In this document: piece by piece, positions 23,955 through 45,145 of the stretch
Position numbering within the stretch: position 1 is the stretch's first letter
Layout of the letters: the number at the start of each line of letters is the position of its first letter
Assembly: GCA_033065855.1 (NCBI GenBank)
Contig: JAVXUO010001062.1
Coordinates: forward strand, 186,001 to 250,000
Reading direction: 5' to 3'
DNA from: Escallonia rubra
Lineage: Eukaryota > Streptophyta > Magnoliopsida > Escalloniales > Escalloniaceae
Length of the DNA stretch: 64,000 bases
Program-made: the position numbers and the translations under genes
The notes under the pieces: generated by a model
Database searches by the model: none
Told to the model about the DNA's origin: nothing
Seen by the model: only the letters and a program-made list of their open reading frames with translations

Positions 23955-24676
23955 TACGAATTTTGCATGCATTATTAAACAAAACCCTCACAACACGAAA
24001 TAAGCAAAGAAAAAAAACGTAATTTAGCATTTCCCTAACCAACTGAAAGTAGAAAAAAGAAGCTTCTTATAATAATGGTCGTGAAAATTGCATAGGTAGG
24101 GAGACATGAAGCAGCTTGGCATTTTGATGTGATTTCTAAAAGTAAATTTAAAATTTGATGCTCAAGTGCACGTGCACTCATTTGGTCCCATGCTAACCAG
24201 ATGAGTGCATACGAGTGATGAAGAAAGGCACCCATGAAAACAGGAAAATGACCTGATGTACATATATAAAAATAATAATACATAAATACGGAGAGCTAAT
24301 AAAATAACAACGAGACAACTTAATCTAAATTGTCAACGGTATTTGGTTGTCCATCCATCAATAGACGGGCCATATTTATTTTTCATTAAGTAGACATCAT
24401 CTTCCGCTACATTATGTAACATATAGTAAAAATTACGATAATACTCCCCTATTTGCCTGAGAAACTCTCCCACTCATTATATCCTTTCAAGACATTTCGG
24501 TCAAAAATTTTGTCCGCTACATTACGTAGCGAATCACGGAAAAAATTAAATGAAACTTTGATTTGACCGTCCATCCATCGCAAATGGACTGTCAGATCGT
24601 GTTTGCAACTTAGCTTAAGTTGCCTGCGGGGGTAAGGGATCACGTCCATTAGATATAAGGAAAAAAATTTGGCTAC
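23955..24676. other. Intergenic DNA, no gene seen
   Basis: Short frames only. The word TCCGCTACATTA(T/C)GTA occurs twice (near 24401 and 24511) and TTG(T/A)CCGTCCATCCATC-like words occur twice, so this may be another small inverted or duplicated repeat. I could not delimit it. Confidence 0.35.
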
Positions 24677-24886
24677 TACCCCGATTCAAGGAATCTTCCT
24701 CCTACCCCTTATATAGCGACAATCAATCGTCTCTGAATGTTTATAGTGACTTTTATTTAATGATGCTATAAAAGTACTGTTAATAATTCTCGCTGAAAGT
24801 GTTAAAAGAAAAGTCACTAGAAATATTTATCGATTAATAATTATCACTATATTCGGGGTTGGAGGAAGATTTCTATAACCCGGGTA
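24677..24886. mobile_element. Palindromic MITE, family M1 copy 2 (210 bp)
   Basis: The left end TACCCCGATTCAAGGAATCT and the inverted right end TACCCGGGTTATAGAAATCT lead into the shared word CTTCCTCC. The same family as 2989-3196. No coding sequence. A TA duplication is possible but cannot be proven from two copies. Confidence 0.75.
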
Positions 24887-25102
24887 AGAGTCAGAGTTTG
24901 TTCTATATATAATATCAAACTAAAAAATGAGCCATTTTCTTTCTTGGTTATCATTTTAGCCTTTGCACGTGGGCAGGCTTGTTTTCTTTCGGTTTTCGTC
25001 TTTCATCTTTTAGGCGTGAGAATAGGAAACTCAATAACTACCATCGTGTTAGCCTAGGGTGATGAACACTAAACTTGGCAAAGTCCACTCGTGACCCGTG
25101 TA

Positions 25103-26114
25103 TAGACCTGGTAAACGGGTATACCCGGCGGGTACGGGTAAAATCCGATTGGGTCCGAATAAAAACGGGTCGGGTAAATTTTGCCCGATTTTTCCCGGGT
25201 AGACTTTTCCTGGATCCATACCCTACCCAGGCGGGTAGGGTATTACCCACGGGTAAAATATTAAATTTTACAATTTTTTTGAAACAAATATTCGTTTCTT
25301 CTTAAATGTTTTCTTGTCCTTTCTTTCTTCTTTTATTACACAAAATCAGATCTTCAACATTGCTAATTACTACAATAATCAATCTCCTTTATGATCTATT
25401 ACACAACAAACATAAAATAAGATCAGCAATGATGAATATACAAAATAAGGCTAGAAAAAATTCAAGATCAGTAGATCTAGTGGTGACGGTCAACCATAGA
25501 TCGATATTTCCAATTACAATAATCAATCTCCATTAACATCTATTACACAACGTCGATAAAATCAAGATCAGGATTCTTGAAGAAACAAAAAAAAAACTAC
25601 AAGGTCACGATTCTTGAATAAAGAAAATAAAACAAAAAAATACAAGATCAGTGGTCTTGTGGCGACAGTCAACACTCAACAATAGATCTGGCGAAGGAGA
25701 GAAGATCGGCGACGGAGCACGGAGGACGAAGAAACGATCGGCGACGGAGAGACGAAGTCTTACGGTCGGTCACTTGATCGGTGGCTGCCATATCAGATTG
25801 ACGGAGTGAAGGCATGAAGGGTAGTGTTGGTAGATCTCGAACGAGCGGCGGGGACGGTAAGAGAAGTGAGAAGAAGGGTGAAGACTGAAGAAAAATGAAA
25901 GTGAGAGGCTTTAGGGCACAAATGGTTGTATTTATAGTTTGAAAAATGGGTAAATTCGGGTAACCCGTAAACCGACCCGAACATACCCGAAAATTACGGG
26001 TCGGTTCGGGTACGAGTTAGATTTTCGCGGGTAGTGAATGTAGGTACCCGTACCCGGGATTTTTGACCGGGTACGGATCGACCCGCGGGTACGGGCAGAT
26101 TTTTGCCAGGTCTA
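25103..26114. mobile_element. Non-autonomous hAT, 1012 bp
   Basis: The ends are TAGACCTGGTAAACGGG and, inverted on the right, TAGACCTGGCAAAAATC. They are flanked by a perfect 8-bp target duplication CCCGTGTA (25095-25102 and 26115-26122). Both subterminal regions are dense in CGGGTA/TACCCG words, a GC-rich end design like that of the 12010 hAT but with different words. The interior is AT-rich and non-coding, with a purine-rich part at 25680-25900. Confidence 0.95.
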
Positions 26115-26253
26115 CCCGTGTATAGACCATGCCCAGTACCTAAAAATATTGTATGGGCATTTATTTTGTCTATCCGTAATATTACCCATACGCGTCGCAT
26201 AATTGAGTAAAGGCTGGTCGGTCATGGGGATATAGGTAAATAATACTTAGAAA

Positions 26254-26777
26254 TTAGCGGATCCAGAAAATCTAATCGAGGGGGCCAAAAAAGTATTAAA
26301 AAATTGATGGCTAATATAAAAGAATTGCTCAATTTGACTACTAATTATTTAATTTTGCTTCTCATAATGATTTATTTAACTTGGTAAGGTTAATCAAGAA
26401 CGAATTACTAATCTTGCATGAAGAAGCTTAACTCTTACTCTATAGATGAACTACTAATGTGATTATTAATTGTATGAGTACAATAATCACGTATAAGTTT
26501 ACATACTATAAGAATTTAAACTTAAAAAAAAAAAAAAACTAACCTTGATCGATTCGTGTTTTTTTGTGATAAGAAGATTTGAAATATAGAATTTGAAAGA
26601 ACGGAGATGGGACAAAAGAATGAGAAAGAAGAAGATTACGACGACCGGTGGAATAAAGAATTAAAAAATCAACCAAAAAAAATCCTAATGAATTAACGTT
26701 ACGATATAATGGCATTCGTGAAAAACATTTCCCCCCCCCCCCCCCCCCGGGCGGGTCATGCAAAACATCCGCCCATG
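26254..26777. mobile_element. Small hAT element, family H1 copy 2, inverted (about 524 bp)
   Basis: This is the same family as 23417-23946 in the opposite orientation; the shared end word is GCGGATCCA and the interiors align closely. The flanks CTTAGAAA and CTTAGAAT agree at 7 of 8 bases and probably are the target duplication. A run of about 18 C lies at 26731-26748. Confidence 0.8.
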
Positions 26778-26789
26778 CTTAGAATTTTA

Positions 26790-27130
26790 TCTGGCTCTCG
26801 GGTATTTTATTTTCTTCATGAACACTAGAAGTAATTAACTTTGGCTCCTTTGTTGGATCTAGATTTGTTGGTGACTCTTGAATACTAAACTCATTCATCT
26901 GTGAACGTTGCCCCATTTTGGCAAGAACATCCACATAATAGTTACCTTCGCGCCAAATAAACACACATTGGCAATCAAAGGAGTGACTACTAAGGTCCAT
27001 AATACACGAGATGATTGACATTGATGATCAATGTCCGAATTCGCAATTGCCTCCAAGGCTTCAACAAAGTCAGTTTTCAAAAGAATTTTGGTATCCTAAG
27101 ACTCCAAGCAAACTCTTATCGACACCATGA
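26790..27130 (-). pseudogene. LINE RNase H domain fragment
   Basis: Two overlapping minus-strand frames read KTDFVEALEAIANS and then MSIISCIMDLSSHSFDCQ followed by VFIWREGNYYVDVLAKMG. Acidic residues at both ends of a helix-strand pattern ending in REGNxxxDxLAKxG are typical of the plant RVT_3-type RNase H at the end of LINE ORF2. The two parts are in different frames, so at least one frameshift separates them. Confidence 0.7.
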
Positions 27131-28699
27131 AACCTACTTAAGACGCCAGCCATTCATTTATTAGTTCTGTTACATGATATTAGAGAGGAAGAGAAGCACG
27201 GGAGAACTGAGAATAAGCTTGCATTTCTTGGTGTGAATCACAGTGCTGGAAGAGGGAGAATAAATAGATAACATAGTCTTTTTTGTGGGGTAAGCATGTG
27301 TGTAGCTTAGGCAGGCCTTGTAAGCCTAGCTAGAACACAAAAAAAATATTTAGACTAACAAGTTCCAAGCTTAAAGAACCGTCTCTCTTGATATTTTTGG
27401 TTTGGGACGGTACATCAGTATGTAGAGCTATGGATCATTCATGGACGACTTCGTTCCTCCTGTTCCCCAACGAGTGACCTACTTCCACAAAAATCAAATT
27501 CCACCTTGCCCGGGAAATACGAGACGTGATGAAAGCAAAATATTCAGCCCCACCTTGCGCAGCATAATATTCCACTTGATGGATACCACCTATATGTGTA
27601 TGATTGTATGAAGTTGAGCCGCCTCTATGGGACTTGGGTATGTCGTTAGAGCACACAAGAATATCCAGGCAGGACTCATGACCATTTAGATCAACCCACT
27701 TGAATGACTCTGACTAGAGATATTATGTAGTTGGTAAGTATGTGCAATTCACAAGGATGAAATCTGGTTAAAAGAGTATTCGCTCTACCATTATATTTTA
27801 GTGAATTCCTGCTCATTTATTCTAATAAAAGTTCAATCCACATGACACTTTGCCAATGCATAATTTTTAGTATTCTTTTTTTTTATCGAGTCTGTGTTTT
27901 GAAACATATTGAGAATTATTATATTTATTGTTTCTAAAACATGTGCAGGGGTGGGGCCTGTAGCTCCCTGTTCCGGGGTCAAAAGAAGCCTGCTCTTCCC
28001 GTTCTTCTTTTTGGCTGGTGGAGGCCATACCCCTACTGTTGCTTTTTTTTTTTGGGCGATGGCAGCCTGCCACTTCTCTTTTTCTTCCTTTGGCCATAAG
28101 GAAATCTGCCCTATATAAGTGGCCATTCGGCCATCGCAGATTCACACACCAGCATCACATAGACAGAAGCATCACATTACTCACATACCCGAAGCACACA
28201 CACTTTGGTCCAAAATTATATTGTACACTGTATTAATTTTAGTATCCATATATTTTGGTATTGTTTGAGTCGTAAAAAAAGACAGTCAAGAGGGACATTC
28301 GTGAGACTTTATTGCAAGTGCGTGCAAACGGATTTAAGATTATAATCTAATCCTGGAGGTTGCGTGTTATGAAATCCCTTGCACCGAGTCACTAGTTCCG
28401 GGGGACGTGAAACAACTATTTAGGACAAAGTTTCGGCTTGATTCTATAGATTGGTGAGATTGTTCTTATTTATTTTATAACATATCATTATTTGAATTGT
28501 ATTGTAATTTTGTATATGAAAGTGCGATTCTACTCTAAAAATATTGTAAACGGATTTATATCCAACATAAAATGTGTGTGTTTGTTTGTGAAAGTGCTCT
28601 AGTCGTGTTACATTTCTTATCCAATTCTAAGTATATCATATCATATACCAGAATTCAGGAGATGGACAAGTAGACACAGTTATGTTGGGAGGTTGTAGG
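27131..28699. other. Intergenic DNA, no firm gene
   Basis: A 73-codon minus frame (27435-27656) has no recognisable family. Near 28113 CTATATAAG is followed by a CA-rich leader-like stretch to about 28210, a promoter-like arrangement also seen in retroelement terminal repeats. I could not find a transcript or coding sequence after it. Confidence 0.35.
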
Positions 28700-29654
28700 G
28701 GACATTACACAATTATTGGACTTTGAAGCTATCCCAACAGATAAACTTTTGGGTCTGTTTAAAATCACTTCTAGTTTTAATTTTTTGTTTAAAAAAAAAA
28801 ACAAAAACAAAACCAAAATCAGTTTAATTTTTATTTTTTACAAAAACAAATGGGTGCCCAGTTTTTATTTTGACTGTTTAATTACCCAGTTTTTATTTTG
28901 AGTTTTTTCTTTGGTGGTGGTTGCGGTGGCAGTGGCAGTAGTAGGGCGTGGCCGTGACCGGCGACAAGCAGTGGCTGTGGTGGTGGTCTCAAAACAAAAA
29001 CAAAAACTCAAAACTCCTATTTAACTCCTAAATAGGAGTTTTCAAAAACAACCTTATTTTAAAAACTACTGGTTTTCAAAACAAAAAAAAAAAAAGGAAA
29101 ACTGTGTGTCAAACTCGGGCGCACATTTACACACACACACACATTGTTCCTTCGTAATTCAAGGATGCAAAGATTTAAAGCTTATGGGATTTTCGTATTA
29201 TGTTGAATGGGTATCTTTGGATTTCTTAATTGTATAGCTTAAATTGTAGTTCGCTAGGCACGATGTGTGTGTAAATGTGTGCCATCATGCAAGTGTGTGT
29301 GTGGGTTGTGGGTCATGCGTACGTGCAATGAAAATGTGTGTGCACGCGCGTGGAAGTTGGTGGTGGGTGACGGGGGAGGGGTGGCTGGGTGACTCGTTAG
29401 TGTGTGGTGGGTTTATTTGTGGAGGATGGTGGTAGTGAAAGCTAGTGGAGATTTGTGGTGGGTGACGGGCGAGGGTCTATGGGTGTCAGGTGTGAGGTTG
29501 GCAGTAGGGGGGATAGGGAGGGGATGCGGGCTGCTAGTGGTGAGAGGTGGGGATGTTTGTGGTTTATGAGATAATTTAGGGTTAGCATTGAAAATTTTAT
29601 TACTCCGGTAAGGCAGTTAAGTCATTTTAACCAAAATTTTAAAACCAACCACCA
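28700..29654. other. Repeat-rich DNA, TGTTTAAAAT-type repeats and GT-rich DNA
   Basis: Bases 28745-29100 contain A/T-runs, GGTCTGTTTAAAATC-like and AAACAAAAACAAAAACTC words that recur in inverted form at 29660-30740, which suggests further eroded copies of one small element family. Bases 29100-29560 are GT/GGTGG-rich. No gene. Confidence 0.4.
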
Positions 29655-30737
29655 CAATTTAGGGTCACGTTTGAAAGAATTCTTGTTTTCAGTTTTTTGT
29701 CCAATTTTTAAATATTGGATAAACTATCTTTTTTTGGACAATTTTTATTTTTTTCTCCTTCAGTTTTATAAACCAATCTTCAAAATGGGGCTATTTTTGA
29801 AATTTCTGTTTTGGAGTTTTCAGTTATCAGTTTTGCCTTTTTTTTTTTTTTTAGATCTACTTTTCAACTTTTGTTAGAAGCATTTTATGTCTGTTCTTTC
29901 TTTTAATCTTCATCACCAATACATCATATCACCCAAGAACACCAAACCACCAACATTATCGACCACAATACCGTCGCCACCGCCGCCACCATCACCAGCA
30001 GTGACCAACACAATCGAACACCAAATTACAAACACTGCCAACCACCACAACCAATGACCGTCGATCTATCTTTGCCACTAATCAACACACCCAAGCATCG
30101 AACCTGCCAACACCGCCAACCACCATATCCATTAGCCGTCACCACCATCATCATCATTGATCAACACTGACGAACATCGCCAACCACCATATCCACTGAT
30201 AACCACCACCATCATCACCACCATTGACCAACACCGCCGAACACCAAACCTCTAACATGGTCACCACCATGCCACCATCACTCTTCAATATCCAAATCAC
30301 CATCATATCGACCACCATATTCCCTACATCGAACACACCAAAAGATTTCATCCTTCAATTAGCCCTATATCTTTGATTTGCGCAGGTAAATTCCAAGCCA
30401 ATCAAACACATTCACCCAACCAAACCAAGGAAGCCCTAATTCGAAAGCTATGCATTACTGCTGTAGTAGTAATTGAACGGTGGCAGAGTAGATTTGTCAG
30501 TCATGGTGGGGACGCTTTTGGTTGCTGAACATATGAGCTCTTAAGAAGCTTTCAAGAATTGAAAAATGAAAGAAAAGAGATGAGAGGAAAAGTATGGAAA
30601 AAAGGGTAAAAACCAAATTTACAAAATTGTATCAAACAAGCATCAGTTTTGTAAAAAAAAAAAACTCAAAGAGATTTTGATTTTGATTTTTTTCAAAAGA
30701 AAAACTGAAAACTGAAATGGATTTTAAACACACCTAG
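29655..30737. mobile_element. Candidate TIR element with CCA-rich interior
   Basis: The left end TAGGGTCACGTTTGAAAG, followed by TTTTCAGTTTTTTG, resembles the inverted right end TAGGTGTGTTTAAAATCC, followed by TTTTCAGTTTTTC. The interior (29930-30340) is a CCA/CAC-rich low-complexity block. No target duplication was identified, so the assignment is tentative. Confidence 0.4.
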
Positions 30738-30959
30738 GTGTGCTTGAAACCCTCGTGGTTTTTGTTTTTAAGAAAATAAAATATGAGCTCTCTTTTGGTT
30801 TTTCTTTTTTTACAAAAAACAGATATATGTTCGATTAGCCAATTTGTACTTTGAGTTTTTTTTTTTTACTTTTTTCCTTATTTTTTCCATCAACATTATA
30901 CCTAAAGTTGGAGGGTTTTTGGTAATTTTTTCTTTAGGGTAAATACATATAAGATGGCT

Positions 30960-31740
30960 TTTGGGATCAGCCGTCCCAAATATTCTTCTCCTCTATTACA
31001 CGACTTATGGGATCAGTCTATGATTCTGGATTGAGTCTCAATGCAAAAGTCAAAGACATTATTTACAATAATAGTTGGAGGTTGCTTGCTATCAGATCCA
31101 ATGCACTCAGATAATTGAACTCTAAGCTTGAATCTATACCTGGATCTAACTCCCTCATTCAGAATGCAATAGTCTAGACTTTAACTAACTTTGGACAGTT
31201 TTCAATCAAATCTGCTTGGGAAGGGCTCAGAACAAGAGCAAACACAGTTCCTTAGTGGAGAATTTTGTGGTTCCCAGGGCATATACCAAGATGCTATATG
31301 TTGTTATGGTTGCTATGCAATGGAGGATTTAGGACAAAAGCAAAATTAAAAGCATAGAATATTTTGCAAGAGGACATGTGTGTTCTGTGTGGTACTCAAA
31401 TTGAAACTGAAGACTTTCTATTCTGGCAATGCTCATTTGTTAAGGAATTATGGGAATTAGTCCTAAGAAAATTGCATGGTTGATATAAGGCTGTGCACCT
31501 AGAGTGATATGTTACAGCATGCTTGCATCAAGTTTAGAGACAAGAGTTTGAAGGCTAAACTATGTAAACTACTGTTAGCTGCAACTTGTTATGGGATCTG
31601 GCAAGAGAGAAATGCCAGAATTTTCAAACAACAAGCTTCATTTGTGCAAGGTTTTCTGGTTGTTATTCGACAATGGGTAAACTACTGAACATTCAGTTGG
31701 AAAAAAGCCCATGCCAATCCTCTCAATCATACTTTATGTG
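30960..31740 (+). pseudogene. LINE ORF2 relic (zinc-finger RVT region)
   Basis: One frame reads WRILWFPGHIPRCYMLLWLL and then CVLCGTQIETEDFLFWQC, the Cys-rich zf-RVT region that follows the reverse transcriptase in plant L1-like LINEs. Several in-frame stops interrupt it (for example just before WRILW). It is an old relic without visible 5' part, tail or target duplication. Confidence 0.8.
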
Positions 31741-32257
31741 AAATATGGGACATTGATAAACAATTACTGGCAGTAATTGCTTATCAGTAATTGCAATCAT
31801 ACTACCCTACTTCCAGCAGTAATTTACTGTTGGAAGGATGGTAGTATACATGTATTGTTAATGTGGTATATAGGTGGATATATAGAGGGAAAGACAAGAT
31901 GTGTCTTGCAAAATGAATTTGGGAGTAGGTGTATATATGTGGATAATTTTTACATATGATTTTTAATGTTTATATATATTTGTTGTTCATGTAGGAACTG
32001 TCCAATCAGTGTAGCCCATAGCCCAAATAGAATACTTCGTACTCTGATTGGGTGGTTCTTTACTATTGCCAACCACAAAACATTCAATTTAAAAAGAGTC
32101 CATCCAATTCATTTTAAGATAGCGATAATACGCCCGTGGAACTTTATATAAAAAATAGAAACTTAATATAAGGTAGATTTAGGTTTCATTTATAGACCCT
32201 ATAAGAGGGTGTTTGGGATTAACTTGGGCTGATCAAACATGATTAATCTAGATTAAA
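31741..32257. other. Intergenic DNA, no gene seen
   Basis: AT-rich DNA. Bases 32205-32257 (GGGTGTTTGGGATTAAC...) and 33246 onward (GTGGTGTTTGG...) look like parts of another small repeat that the MULE at 32258 interrupted. Confidence 0.4.
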
Positions 32258-33245
32258 GGGATAATTATAATAATATCATTGAGGTTAGGGTGAAATTACA
32301 CTCAAGGACACTAAGTTTCAAAAGGTATCAGCCGTGTCCTTCCGTCATTCGTCTGTTAAAAAATCGTACATTTTGATGATGTCATCCAATACATATTTTT
32401 AAAATACCAATACTACCCTTAGTACAGATTTAAACCATACTTTTTTAATCTTAAAAAAAAAACCCTATTATTTTCAAAATATCTCTCTCTGTGCAACTCT
32501 CTCACCCCGTCGCTGCCCCTTACCCTGTTGTCGCTGCTCTCATCCCCATACCCTATCGCCGCCCCTCCCCCTACCCCTACCTCATCGCTGCCCCCACCTT
32601 CCCCTCATCTTATTGCCTCCCCCTCCTCCCCTCACCCTATCGCTGCCCCCTTCTCCATCTATCAAGTCGCTGCCCTTACCCTTCACTCTACTGCCCCCCT
32701 CCAGCCGCGACATGACTGTAATGATTCCGGCCGTGACAACCGCCGCAAGTCTTGGAGATTTGGGTTGTTGATAGGTTCTTTTTGTAGATTTGATTTATAG
32801 GTTTAGTTTTTAAAAGGTTAGAAATTCATAGCAATTGGTTGTGGTAGATTTTGACTTTGGTAGATGGTGGAAACTGTGGCTGTTGTGAGTTTTGGGTTTA
32901 TTGGATATTGGTAATTGTTGTGGTGGTGGAGGTGACGGTGATGATGATGGGAAAGACTTGCGACAGATGGTTGGTGGAGTTGTGATGATGCAGAGGTGGT
33001 GTAATGGTGGTGTTGAGGTGGTGGTTGAAGTTGCCAGGGATGGGGTGGGAGGGGACTAGGGAAAAGATAACTGAATGGCATTTAAAAAATTAGGTTCCTA
33101 AATCATGGGTAATTTGATCTTTTCGTTCCAAACCGTTATCTATATGAGTTTTCCGTTCGGTCAACGGATATAAGTGTTATTTGTCTAAACTAATGGATAC
33201 GTGTATAATTTCACCCTAACCCAGAAACATTACTGTAATTATCCC
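32258..33245. mobile_element. Non-autonomous MULE, family A copy 2 (988 bp)
   Basis: The ends GGGATAATTATAA and, inverted, GGGATAATTACAG start imperfect terminal inverted repeats of about 100 bp with the shared word GGTTAGGGTGAAATTA. The 9-bp flanks TAGATTAAA and TAGATTAAG match at 8 of 9. It belongs to the same family as 15822-17889, but the interior is different: a CCCTATCGCTGCC-rich block (32500-32720) and a GGTGGTGG-rich block (32880-33040). No transposase. Confidence 0.87.
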
Positions 33246-35593
33246 TAGATTAAGTGGTGTTTGGTAAAAAAGATTAATAGATTTGATATGTCTCAAAAAG
33301 GTAAGAACTGATTTAATCCATAATCCTAATAAGTAAGGGTTATAAAATAATCACTTTTCTCATAAATTTTATAATTAGATTTGACCTTCTAATGTATAAT
33401 ACGATCTCCATATTTCTCACAAAAGGACATTCCATATCCTTTAACTAATTTGAAAAAATTATCTTACTATAAGCATCAATGTGATGTTTTGGGTGTGTTT
33501 AAAATGAGAAGTAAACAACTTTTATAGATGAGTGAAAATAACGTTTTCAATAATTTATTTGTGTATTATAGTATCTACAAATGAAAGTTATGCTAACATT
33601 ACTTCACTAAATCGATAAAATTTATTTATTAAGTATCTTTTATGGTCATTTTGTCATAGTGGAATTGATTTAAGCACTTTTTATTCAAGCAGTTTTTGTA
33701 ACTTTAAGTTAGTTTATAATTACTTTTGTCAAACAACAAATCCATGTCGCTTAAAGTAGATGACATTTAATTTTAAAAACTGATTAAGATTAAAACTGAA
33801 ATTTACTTTTTAGAATTAACCACAAACGGGATCCAACTCGTTCGATCATTTTTAGTTCTTATGAGAGGGCAAGCTAAATGTCACTTTTCATGACTTGGTG
33901 GATAAAAAAAGTTCCTTTAGGCTAAAGTTTGTTGGGCACAAATAGAAGGTATTGTTTACAACGCGATAAGTCCCATGAAGTCCTTAGGTTATTGTTAATC
34001 TTTTCGACGTAGGAGTTGGCTTCGCGTGCTATCTTTGAGGGGAGAACGGGAGCCAAGTGGTATCAAGAAGGCCCAATTATAAATGTGAGTCTACCTTGAC
34101 CTAGAAGTTTAGGTCAAAAGGTTTTGAGTCTCTTGGTATAACGTTCATCTTCTTGGTCAATAGGTTGTGACGTCACCACTTAGAGTTGGACTGAAATATC
34201 TCCCATGCAAGTTGTAGAAAGGTTGCTCACAACTTCATACGTTGTCCGTAACGCCGAATAGCTGATGGCCTTGCATTGCATCAAAGAGAGGACGGACCTT
34301 GCGCCACCATGTTAAGAGACTCTTCCCAAATCATAATCTTGAAGCAGCCCAACTCGGTGAATTAATCGATAAACACAATCTGGCCTAAAATTTTAAGCCA
34401 ATAAATCGTGATTCTTAGTGTATATCAATCTTGATTATTACAAATTTTAACAATAAGGACAAAATATTTTTACAGGCAATCATCTGGCATTGGAGCTGCT
34501 ACATCAGATATTTTTGTCTACTGAACACCGAATATACACCAAGTTATTAATGTCTTTGCTGTTATAGCAACTTTAGTGATAAAAGATTGTCAGTAAATTA
34601 TTTTGCCGATGTTACTATAGTTTATAATGACTTTTTCTTTACCAAAATGTATTTAATAATTTTTTTTTTATTACATGTAAGACCCTGGTCCCATATTAAT
34701 AAAGTTACATGTGTTTGTTTAGCATAAAGAATCATTAACAGAGGATATTTTATAGAAGAAATAGACACTTGACTTGATAAGTGAAGTTGCCCTCATTGAC
34801 AGGCATCACCTAGTGTATAAGTCTTCTGCAATTTTTCTGCATTTCTTTAGATAATTCTATTTGCTTGATACTTTTAGCGACACTCGCTTCCTTTCTTAAA
34901 GTGAATTGGTTTTCCTTAAAACGAATGCATACTTTTATACTTTAAAGTGTATTTCTACAATTTTATCTTCCTTGCTTGCTATATGAAATTTGGCTTCCCT
35001 TGCATTGCTGGTCATAAGTGGCACCCACGAGCTGAAATTTCTAGGTTTGAGGTCTTCCTCATATTATCGCTAAAAATGAATAAGCAAAAATTTTGAGATG
35101 TTGGCCCAGAGATAACCTTTCATCTCAACGACTTAAGTTTTTTTTTTTATGAAGTTAGCAAATGTTGCAAATTGTTTTCTTGGATCTGTGAATACTCGAA
35201 AAAGGAGGCCATATATAATTTTCATAAGACGTTTTAGTTCAATTCAAAAGCAATCAAAAGATTAGCAAGGAAAGGAGTAAAGTTGTCTAACATGGGTTTC
35301 TCAAAAGTTTGACAAAATAATACTGTAGCTCTCACTCTCTATAGTCCCAGAGGTCTAGATCCTAGACTACAGGTAGATTTCCTTCCCTATGCTTCTGATA
35401 AAAGTTAATTTCACCGACAGTAAGAACCTGTAGAGAAAGCCCGTTTGCTTTCCTTTGTGATCAGGTCTCTCAGCTGACTCTCTACATATACTGCTTTAGC
35501 AGTTGGTGTCCACAAAAGCAAGTTTAAAGCTGTTTCTTGAGGCTCATCTCCACACAAACAATTGGGAGGAATCTAACCAAAGCCTCCCTATAC
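33246..35593. other. Intergenic DNA upstream of the P450 gene
   Basis: I see no gene. Bases 33900-34340 have a more even base composition than their surroundings and could be a degraded coding relic on the minus strand, but I cannot assign a family. The last few hundred bases should include the P450 promoter and 5' leader; no unambiguous TATA box stands out. Confidence 0.4.
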
Positions 35594-38794
<3,201 letters not shown>

Positions 38795-39194
38795 GCCTTC
38801 AGTTTTCATTTCTTTTACTGGCAGAGAAAGATTTAAGCATGGAATTTGCAACACTTCAAAATCAGATGGGACACCCATCCGAAGATTTTTTGATAAGAAA
38901 AACCTTCAATCTGCTCGGTTATTCAAGAATTTGAGGAGTTGTACGCTGTAATATATCTGTTTTCTTGTAAATAATCATCCACGATACTTCATTTTTCTTC
39001 TGTATTGGTATATATTCAACAAAGGTTAGCATGCAAATAGCCCAAAAATTAGGGGGTCTACATGTAGATTTATCCCAAACAACATCGTCGAAGAATGTAA
39101 TTAACGCAAAAATAAGAGGCAAATAACGATTGGATATGAATTAAAAGTAGTTATGCAATATGTGAGGTTATACTCATAAAAATATTGTCAGGCA
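38795..39194. other. Shared 3' intergenic region of convergent genes
   Basis: These 400 bp separate the stop codons of the P450 (+) and the subtilase (-). They must hold both 3' untranslated regions and polyadenylation sites, so the two transcripts may overlap. I see no coding sequence and no canonical AATAAA that I would assign with confidence. Confidence 0.6.
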
Positions 39195-44988
<5,794 letters not shown>

Positions 44989-45134
44989 TGCTCCTCCTTT
45001 TGGCAGCGCTCCTCTGTTTGACCCCTTTTGTTTCCTCAGAACCTATGATATGAAGGTCTCCCCTCTGTACCAAAATTTATAATTAAAGAGCTCTGCTTGC
45101 TCTTTTGCTGTCCCTTTCAAAATAGGATTAACAA

Positions 45135-45145
45135 GGTATTTAAAG
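45135..45145 (-). promoter_or_regulatory. Candidate TATA box of the subtilase gene
   Basis: On the minus strand CTTTAAATACC lies about 150 bp upstream of the subtilase ATG (44988). That leaves room for a transcription start near 45105 and a leader of about 115 nt. It is supported by position and sequence only. Confidence 0.45.
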
